From contig JAJEKV010000113.1 of assembly GCA_021234155.1 (NCBI GenBank), positions 1,054,001-1,118,000 of the forward strand: a stretch of DNA of 64,000 nucleotides. The letters are read 5' to 3'. The DNA is from Isoetes taiwanensis. Lineage: Eukaryota > Streptophyta > Lycopodiopsida > Isoetales > Isoetaceae. Positions 56,047 through 64,000 of the stretch are shown one piece after another; positions within the stretch are counted from its first letter, which is position 1, and each line of letters starts with the position of its first letter. The position numbers and the translations under genes were made by a program. The notes below the pieces were generated by a model that had not been told where the DNA came from, did no database searches, and saw only the letters and a program-made list of their open reading frames with translations.

Positions 56047-58574
56047 CTAAGACTGTAAGAAGAAAATGTTCTTGAAAGATAATGTTTTATAAGGGTCAAC
56101 TGTACTTGTATCTAATGCTGTCTACTTCCACCTACTTTGTTTGACAGGATTGAAATTCAAACAGTGGCTCTCCCATGCTCCACACCTGTTGTGCAATAAC
56201 TCATGTTCTAACAATGCCAACTTTCCATTGCAATGCAGGGATTTGGCTTATGCACTTTCTAAGGGTTTGTGATACAGGTAGACAACACACAGCTAACAAT
56301 ATGCACGGGCACTAGATACTCAAGCTATGACAATAAAGCTATGATAATTCTTGCTTTTTTGGCAAAGATCACAAAGCAACTCAAACAAATTGCTGCAAAT
56401 GTCGGATTTTCAATTGAATCAGTCACTCAGAAGATACAATATAACATCCCAAGCTCGGGGTCTTGGGCACAGGATCAAATAGGTGCACATAAAAATCCGG
56501 AGAATTAAGTTAATAATCCGGATCGAAGGTAAACATAGGAGGTCAGGATCAAGCTCAAGGTTGTCAAGCCGGTCCTTCTTCAAAGCCAAAAAATCTTCTT
56601 TGCCTTCAAGCCCTCGAAAATCTTCTGTGCAGAAAATCCCCTTTTGTAGAATGTTCTGTTCCGTTGAGATCTCAATTATTACCCTCCAATCTTCTGTCTT
56701 CTAGCTCGCACTAAGCATTCATGGCATTAAATATGATGATTCGGCCAGTTTAGGTAGTGATTTAATGGTTTGTTTGGCCAGATTGAACGGATCTTGGCGT
56801 TTTCCAGATTTAGGTTTTTTGGCAATTCGAAGCTCAATATCCCACAGGCCTGATCGAATTTGGGAGACAAGGTATATAAGGGCTAAAAAATCCATTCTTT
56901 TTCTGATTATGCGCAAGTGTCCCGTGGGATTCGGTACCTCCACCGCCCCCACATGCCCCGGATGCTCCACGCGGGGGGAATTGGCTTGGAGGAGAAATTA
57001 GGGTGGGGGTAGATAGGAAAATTTTTGCACCCCTTACACCCTATGGCACGATTCCCTAGAAAACATATATCATGCCTAGAATAAGGCCTTTTCTCAAAAT
57101 TCTTTTTTTTTTAGGGGAATCTTTTTTTGTGCCCTATAATATTTCGGGGTCTTTTTCACCATAGAGCTCTTTGGAATTTGGAAAAAAATTTGGGGAGTGG
57201 ATGAAGTGGCATTTGAAAAAGATGGCATGGCTAGGTAGTATGACATGGCCAATGGGAATGATGACGTGTCAGCCCACTTGCATTTGAAAAATTCTCTCTA
57301 GTCAAAATTTTTAGAATGATGTGGAGATGATGTGTGTGAATGATGAGGTGTCAAAAGTGATGTGGCAACAATGATATTTTGAAATGAATTTTGATTTGTA
57401 TGAGAGTTTGAGATGAAAAGGATAAAATGGTGATGGGTGTGATGTGTGTAGTATGGTGTAGAGGGACTTGGCACATCTAGTGCTCATTAGGAAGCCAAAA
57501 ATTTTGTGGAGCATCCTTGAGGCATCTTTGAGGCATATTTGAATTTTGAGCATTTCCCTTAGGGATTTTGCAAGCCTCTCTACATTTTGCTCAAGTTGCA
57601 TGGAATGTTGACTTCATAAGCAAAGTTGTGACTATGTCAAGTCTCTCTTGAACTAGTGGATGATGAAGCAAGTGGGTGTTTTATGAAGGTGTATTTTGAC
57701 TAGAAAGAACTTTCAAGGTCAAGTTTGACTTTGGGAGGTGTATGAGGAAGGAGCCAAGGTTCAATGCTATTTGGGATGGTGGAGTGGATGAGGATGGTAA
57801 TCCAAAAAAATGCCAAAGATGCCAAGCTCATAAATGATCACATACCATGGAATGCTCTTCAAGGGATCTTCTTTCTCTTCTTCTCTACACTTCCCATGCT
57901 TGTTTGACCTTTTTGTATCTCTTGAGTGACTTGAGTCAATTGTCCTTCCTTTGCTCTTCAAACTTGAGTGTATGCTAGTGAAGCATTCTCCTAATATCTT
58001 GCAAATTGAACCAAACTGATAGGATTAGTGCTAACACATGCTTGGCTCTTACATGCTGCCATAGCATGGCAGCATTATGCCAAACAAAAAGAGAAGGCTG
58101 GTCTTCCAGCCCCTTTTGACTAGCTGCTTGATAACTCTTGACATGTTCTCCAGCCAGTTGCCAATATGAGAATATGGTTGGCAACTCAATGACCTGCATA
58201 TGGATTGGAAGGTAATAGATCTGATATTATGAACGTGCATATGATGCTACTTTCAGATGAACCTGCATGGAAAATAAATCTCTTTAGTTATGAGAAGCTG
58301 CAGGATGGTGGTATGACAGCAGCTTGGGAAATTTATTGGCAATGTAGGATGGCTTTCTGATGCAATGAGGTCAACTCTTGATCAGATGACAGATGGAGAT
58401 AAACATAGGAATGCACCTGCATGTGAAGATAAAGCTTGTTAATATGAGTGAGTTGTTGGTGTGGAGGCAATGTCAGCAACTCCAGATGATGAAGATCAAT
58501 GTAGTGCAATGGAAGAGATGTGTAAAAGACATGCTCAGATGCACCTGCATGGAACCATGATTATTAGTATCAAT
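56047..58574. other. Unassigned; may include the 3' LTR of the gypsy element
   Basis: No gene is supported. At 58191, 58259, 58411 and 58545 a motif close to CACCTGCATGGA recurs. Sequence around 57230-57370 is rich in GATG[AT][CG]GTG[GT]CA-like words. A candidate polypurine tract on the minus strand (GAGGGAGTGAAT at about 58577-58588) precedes TGATACTAAT, so an LTR could begin there and run to lower coordinates. The partner LTR is outside the window, so this cannot be confirmed. Confidence 0.3.
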
Positions 58575-58736
58575 TCACTCCCTCAGTTGATCACAATCTG
58601 CATAGCAACACTTATAAACTCATTAAAACACAAATAACAACTCTAAAGCAGAACTACACTTACTAAGACAGGCCTAACTGATCTAGCTTTAACCCTATGT
58701 ACTAACTAAACCTAGCTACATCTTACCACAGAGATT

Positions 58737-59700
58737 TCAGTTGAACAGAGTAAGGGCAACATGTTGTTGCCAATACCTTTTTAGGTGCACAATGTTGATA
58801 GGGTTCATCAATTCTCTGCCATCAGCAACATCCTTCAGCCAATATGAATCCTTGCCAGCTGTTCCTATTACTTCAAATGGTCCTTCCCAAAGATTTTCGA
58901 ACTTTGTTGCCATATCTTCCCTTGCTTTGTTCCACTTTAACACTAACTCTCCTTCTTTCAAGACTCCCTGTAATTTATGTGCTGCTTTGAAGGCTGCAAT
59001 ATCCTTGGCCTTTTTCCTCATTATTGCATTCTCAGCCTCATATCTATGCTCCTCAAGCTGCATCAATCTCACAAATCTGTCTTTTAGAGCATCATCCATT
59101 TCCAAATTTATCTGATAGGCCAGTCTGAGTGATGGAAGCTCTAATTCTATAGGCAATACTGATTCTATCCCATACACCAAGCTGAAAGGGGTGTGCTTTG
59201 TAGCCACTTTGATGGTAGTTCTGTATGCCCAAAGTGCATCATGAAGTTTTAAATGCCAATCCTTTTTTGAAACACTGATGGTCTTCTTCAGGATTGATTT
59301 GAGAGTCTTATTGGTTGACTCTGCCTGGCCATTTCCCTGAGGGTAATAGGATGAACTCTTGGTGTGTTTAACTTTCAAGGTGGCTAGAAGTAATGCAATT
59401 GCATTGTTGATGAATTGGTTGCCTCTATCAGAAACAATTTTGAAAGGGATACCAACCGCACGCAGATATTTTCATGTAGAAACCTTGCGAGTGGCTTGGG
59501 CATTGGCTTCTCTCAAAGGAATTGCCTCTGCCCATTTGGTAAAGTAATCAGTGGCAACTAATATAAACTGGTGTTGAGCTGTGGAAGGTGGGTCTATGGG
59601 GCCTATAAAATCCAGCCCCCACATTTGGAAAGGTCCAGGGGAAATTATGGCGGTCCGTATAGCTGGTTGTAAGGTTCTTTTGCCAAAAATCGACATTTAT
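58737..59700 (-). pseudogene. Gypsy integrase
   Basis: From 59696: FQMWGLDFIGPIDPPSTAQH and ATDYFTKWAEAIPLREANAQ, the first Asp motifs of the DDE core. A break near 59475 interrupts the frame; VKHTKSSSYYPQGNGQAEST follows, with the catalytic Glu in GQAES. Then LWAYRTTIKVATKHTPFSLV and a C-terminal segment with LWEGPFEVIGTAGKDSYWLK and HLKRYW, the chromatin-binding tail region. Stop at 58737. The core motifs are otherwise well kept. Confidence 0.85.
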
Positions 59701-60169
59701 GGCAAAGCATTTTATAACTTCATAACAATCCTTAAAGAGAGTAGGCCAAAAGTATCGACCTTAAAATCTTTTTGCGTTTTGTCTGGCGCAAAGTGTCCTC
59801 CACAAACTCCCTCATGACACGCTTGATTATCATTCTAGCCTCTTCTTTATCCACACATCTCAGCAAGACTCCCTCCTTGTCAACTTTGCATAGGATCCCT
59901 TCAATTAGCTTTGAACTTCTTGCACTTGTCCCTAAATCTTCTTTCTTGATTGCTACTCAAGTTCTTAGGTAACTCATTGCTTTCCAAATAGTTTCGATGT
60001 CAAATTGCCAATCAATGTTTTCTCGCATCAACAGAGATCAAGTTTGTTAGATTGTCATCAACACATAAACCATCTTGATCTTCATGCTCAAACAACACAA
60101 GTGGAAGATAGGAGCTGGGATTCTCGATCAACTTTACCACCTTTTACGGTAATATCATAAGCTTGGATT

Positions 60170-60650
60170 TTACAAGCCCACCGCACGCTTTAGCCTTTGG
60201 TCGCTTTTTGCAAATAGGGTGAAAAAGGATTTTGCCTCATGAACACTTGCACCTGATTGATTTTTTTGCGGAAGATGTCCTTGTCTCTCTATTAAAAACA
60301 TCAGGTCTGCCTGACTTTTCTCCAACCTGCGATATCTAATTTCAGTATCAGACCACATCTTGCTTGCAAAAGTAATTACATGATCCCCTTGTAGCAGTGC
60401 CAAACCAATTGCTTTTTTTGTCACACTGATGTAAGCTTTGAAGGGCTTCTCTAGATCGGGAGGTTTTAGCGGGGATAGATTTGCAAATGGCATCAATGAT
60501 TTTGTCAAAAGAATTTTGGCATTGCTCATCCCAATCTACTAGGATGTGTTTGCTTTCACTTTTGGAGAACTTCTCAACCTTTGTGAGGCTGGAGATTGGG
60601 CTTATGGTGTGGGAAAAATGAGGGACATACATTCTCAAGAAGCTGGTCAT
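60170..60650 (-). pseudogene. Gypsy RNase H
   Basis: Reads YVPHFSHTISPISSLTKVEK (end of the RT connection) and FKAYISVTKKAIGLALLQGD with VITFASKMWSDTEIRYRRLE, where the family has a D at the start (here FKAYIS) and the YS..L...E pattern. Frames shift between 60529 and 60350. Confidence 0.7.
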
Positions 60651-60652
60651 CC

Positions 60653-61519
60653 CTATGAAGCTTTTAACCTGTTTGAGGGTTTTGGAGGTGTCGGGTTTCC
60701 TCGGGGCTTCAATCTTCTTGTCGGATATTTGAATTCTATTTTGTGGATACTACATGCCCAAGCAATTCTCCTTTTGATGATAAAAAAAACACACTTTTTG
60801 GGGTTCAAACTCACTCCTCCCTTTCTACACAAGTCAAACAACATGGTTAGCATATCAAAATGTCTTTCCAGAGAAGTTCCCAAGCAAAGATCATCCAAGA
60901 ACACACGAAAAATGTTAGCTGGCATTTCTTTAAAAATTGCATCCATGGCTCTTTGGAATGTTGCAGAAGCATTCATCAATCCAAATGGCATTCTTTTCAT
61001 GGCAAATGTTCCCCAAGGTGTGATGAATGAAGTTTTTGGCTGATCACCTTCTTTGATGCTTATCCGATTAAAACACGAAAAGCCATCTAAGAATGAGTAA
61101 ATCTCTTTCCACACATAAACATGCAACACCTCTTCCAGAAATGGCAAAGGGTAACAATCCTTGACAGTAGCTTTGTTTAAATCTCTATAGTCTATGCAGA
61201 TCCTAATGGCCTTGTTTTTCTTTTCAACAGGAACAATGCAAGATAGCCACTCAGGATTCACAATTTCAGTAATCACACCTGCATCTTTCATTTTGTATAA
61301 TTCTTCCTTGATTAGACCTAATAGAGAAGCATTGATTCTTCTTAGCTTTTGTATAACAGGTTTCATACCTCCCTTTATCTTAATTTCAAATTCACAAATG
61401 CTTTTGTCAATTCCCACCAGCTCATCATAATCCCAAGCAAAGATATCCTTCCAATCATCAAAAAATTTAGTAACCAAGGCATTATCCTCTTTTCTGAACA
61501 AATCTCCAACATATAACAC
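60653..61519 (-). pseudogene. Gypsy reverse transcriptase
   Basis: Single long frame with DYDELVGIDKSICEF, KKNKAIRICIDYRDLNKATV KDCYPLPFLEEVL, MPFGLMNASATFQRAMDAIF and VFLDDLCLGTSLERHFDMLT (FLDD in place of YVDD/YIDD), followed by RKGGVSLNPKKCVFF. Highly typical of Ty3/gypsy. The end is damaged after 60700. Copies the element RNA into DNA in the family. Confidence 0.9.
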
Positions 61520-62088
61520 CCTATCTAGACCTTTCTTATTGACCTTGACTTCCCTTACTGTTTGTCTTCACTTGCATTGATTACGGGATGGGGTATAGCT
61601 GTTCTTGCAGATCTCTCCTCTCAAGTTCCTCCTCTTGAATTGCTCCCTCAGCCAAATGTTCAAGTAGCACACTTCTGCACAACGAATCTGCTTCACCATT
61701 TTGCTCCCTTGGAACATGGCGAGTTCCGTGTATCAAAATTCTTTGAGTTCAAAGATGGCTTGATTTTTGAGCTGCAACATGTCTTCATTCTTGGCACGAT
61801 ATTCTCTCGATATTTGCCTGCTGAGACAAGCCGAGAGTCTCCAAAGATGATTACATTCTCGATGTTTAGATTTTTTTGCCTCTTGAAGACCTCGCAATCA
61901 ATGCCTTATATTACGCCATATTAGAAGTGACATTAGGATAAATTCTTCCTACTTTTAGCCAACTTTGTTGGAAGCATCCTTGAGAATAGCGTGAGAAGAT
62001 GCCACATTAAGCCTTTTGGAAACACCACCATCAAACCATAAATAAGCAAAATTGCTCAACCTGGTTGAAGCCAACTCCTTTGAGATTT

Positions 62089-62793
62089 CTACAACTCTAC
62101 TGTATCCAGTTCAAATTCTCCACATGGATGTGATATTAACATTTCTTCTTCAATGAAATTCATGCTTTCAAACTCTCCTAACTTATTATACAATGTTACC
62201 TTTTTCTTGCCATTTGAGATGGTACATTCTCCTCTTGACCACACAGGCCTAGCATCTACTGTAGAAAGCCACCTTCTGCCCAAAAGTAAGTCATATATAT
62301 CTGATTTGTCCCCTATTCCTTCAAAAGCAACCACAACAAAGTTAGCTGCAACCATTATCCCTTCAACATCAATAGGCACATTGCTAACTATTCCCACTGG
62401 ATTGATTTTAGAGTTAGAGAAAGATTTCAAGATCATTGGAGCCTTCTTATCTATTTCTAGTCCACATAGTCTCATGACATGGTGTGGCATCACGTTCAAG
62501 GGTGATCCTCCATCTAGCGTAACTTTGGTCAATACTTTTCCTTCCATTTTAGCAACACAAGTGAAAGCTCCAGGATCATTATCATCCTGAGTGAGCATGT
62601 GCTCATCAATGTGGTTTGTCAGGGCAAACTCATCTTCCTTAGTAAGATTGAGCACCTTTTTTCTGTAAGAAGGGGCTATCTTGAGTAGGGTCAGCAAATC
62701 TACACAGATTTTAGAATTCTTCAATAAATATTCAAAATCCTCACACTCTTTTTTCCTTCTTGACGAATTTTTGAGCGGGGGAGGAAGAGCCAC
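62089..62793 (-). pseudogene. Gypsy aspartic protease region
   Basis: Contains KVTLDGGSPLNVMPHHVMRL, where the protease active site reads DGGS (family DxGA/DxGS), then NFVVVAFEGIGDKSDIYDLL LGRRWL, the second part of the fold. The start is a long lysine-rich linker. Frames upstream and downstream are broken. Confidence 0.75.
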
Positions 62794-62999
62794 GACTACG
62801 CTTGCTCAAAGCATCTTTATGTTTCAAAATCACGGCTTCCTCAAGTGCCGGTTCTTTCTCTTTGGCATTATTCATCCTTTCGGTGTGGACAGCCATAATC
62901 TCCTCTTGCTCTTCAACTTCCTGCACAAACCTTATAGATGCACTTGGCTCACCAATTTTAGATTTTTCTTGTCGGCAAAATATTCTTTGACACTTTGCA

Positions 63000-63900
63000 C
63001 CTATCCTCATAATGTCCCTCTGACCTTACAGAATTCACACACGGGGCATTCTTTACCAAAGTGACCTCTTTTTTCCACACTTAGTGCATGGCCTATACCA
63101 GCAATAATCGGAAGAGTGAGTATCTCTAAAGCAATGCACACATGGGGGTAAGTTTTCTTTTCATATTTTGAGCTTCTCAACTCTTGCAGGTTGTTTAGTT
63201 ACCTCAACCGAAGGCCTCGGATACCTTGGTGATCTCGCTCTTACATCCGGCCTGTAGGAGCCTCATCATCTTCCACCTTAACCTTTTTCTTTTCCTTTTG
63301 GATAGCATAGACAGTGCAGTGCTGATCCCATACACTCCTGCTCATAATCCGGAAAAAAGGATCACTTGGTGAGTGTATGTCATCGGTAAGTATGATATCA
63401 TATCAGCAATTTCAAATTGGCTTTGGTGAAAGCCTTGTGTATTGTATCAAACCCCTCCCGTTTTTGAATCTTCAAAAGCTTTACGGTATTCTTGTTCTCG
63501 GCTGCTCAATCCTCCGATAAAAGAAGCCACTAGATGCAATGTATGGTTAGGAACATGATTGATTTGGCATTTGACCGGATAGTGGTTGAATCTTTCAACA
63601 TCTTCGGGCCGCACACTTTCACCATGCTTGATGCGAAAAGTTTGCAACTCAAATATTAAATCTTGGGGGTCCAAGACTCTTCCAAACCTTGCTAGAAACT
63701 TTTTACCAGTTCTTCCCAAGAATTGGTGCCTAAACCTATAACATATTCTAACCAAGCCCTTACCTCATCATTCTTAAAACACTTCTTAAACTCGGAAAAC
63801 TTACTGACCTTTTTTGTGACCATATTCTTGGTAGTATTCTTCAAAAGTTTTGAGGAAATTGTTGGCATTCATGCTCGGATCAAAAAAAAGGGACCTGGAG
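63000..63900 (-). pseudogene. Gypsy gag with zinc knuckles
   Basis: At 63755-63447 the gag capsid-like segment reads DPQDLIFELQTFRIKHGESV and VERFNHYPVKCQINHVPNHT LHLVASFIGGL. At about 63095-63005 the reverse strand gives CTKCGK, then with a one-base shift GHFGKECPVCEFCKVRGHYE and DRCK, two adjacent CCHC knuckles. The remaining gag lies towards and past 64000 in broken frames. Confidence 0.65.
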
Positions 63901-64000
63901 TAGGCACATTTAACTCAAAGTATTGATAAGGCATGCCCGCAATGCTTGTATGGTGACGGTAGGGTGTAGCAGTAGCTTCATGATTATCCCGTGTCTCGGT

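Larger units (their letters stand above)
58575..64000 (-). mobile_element. Ty3/gypsy LTR retrotransposon, degenerate, incomplete
   Basis: Minus-strand order gag, protease, reverse transcriptase, RNase H, integrase is that of Ty3/gypsy. The 5' LTR and the start of gag lie beyond the right end. Each domain is in a separate frame piece with stops between, so the element is dead. Confidence 0.85.

Noticed and set aside
56440-56720. Possible plus-strand LTR start (TATAACATCCCAAGCTC)
   Set aside because: No partner LTR, primer site or target duplication could be found.

Overview
The window looks like nuclear DNA of a land plant with a large, repeat-rich genome. Recognisable plant proteins include an A20/AN1 stress-associated protein, a plastid fibrillin exon, a PQT3-type zinc-knuckle/U-box protein, a glutathione S-transferase tail and a UDP-glycosyltransferase remnant. 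Introns are spliceosomal, mostly GT-AG with several apparent GC-AG. A LINE lineage carries a C-terminal motif of the type GRW..IPR..R.C..C...VEDE.H....C, which I associate with seedless vascular plants. A fern, or failing that a gymnosperm, is my best guess; this is inference.

Layout. 1-3.0 kb: 3' part of a coiled-coil protein gene (+), followed by about 4.6 kb without a clear gene. 7.67-10.96 kb: a 3.3 kb DNA transposon with perfect 15-bp terminal inverted repeats and an 8-bp target duplication. It carries exon fragments of at least two unrelated plant genes, a Pack-TIR-type element. 13.9-14.2 kb: a decayed GIY-YIG nuclease domain. 16.9-20.65 kb: a tandem duplication of about 1.85 kb holding LINE 3' ends, long microsatellites and the 5' part of a Harbinger transposase. 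20.2-24.0 kb: a PIF/Harbinger element with an intact transposase, a Myb/SANT-like partner killed by one nonsense codon, and a third broken ORF between them. 24.1-25.2 kb: nested direct repeats rich in CATGCA. 26.7-33.3 kb: a decayed LINE split by a gag-only LTR element with 730-bp LTRs. 34.9-35.2 kb: a GST tail.

35.36-40.66 kb: a Ty1/copia element with near-identical LTRs, a perfect 5-bp target duplication and a frameshifted pol. 41.5-42.1 kb: UGT pseudogene. 44.93-45.39 kb: the one complete, apparently functional host gene (SAP-type A20/AN1 protein). 47.0-49.9 kb: LINE debris and a frameshifted transposon-like protein with conserved D/E/H motifs. 50.9-56.0 kb: phase-consistent exons of an unrecognised multi-exon gene on the minus strand, with a LINE (52.2-54.1 kb) inserted inside it. 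58.6-64.0 kb: the 3' portion of a degenerate Ty3/gypsy element (minus), running off the window.

Most of the window is transposon sequence at different stages of decay. The only likely functional genes are the coiled-coil gene, the SAP gene, possibly the unrecognised minus-strand gene, and the Harbinger transposase. No CRISPR array, operon or bacterial feature is present.
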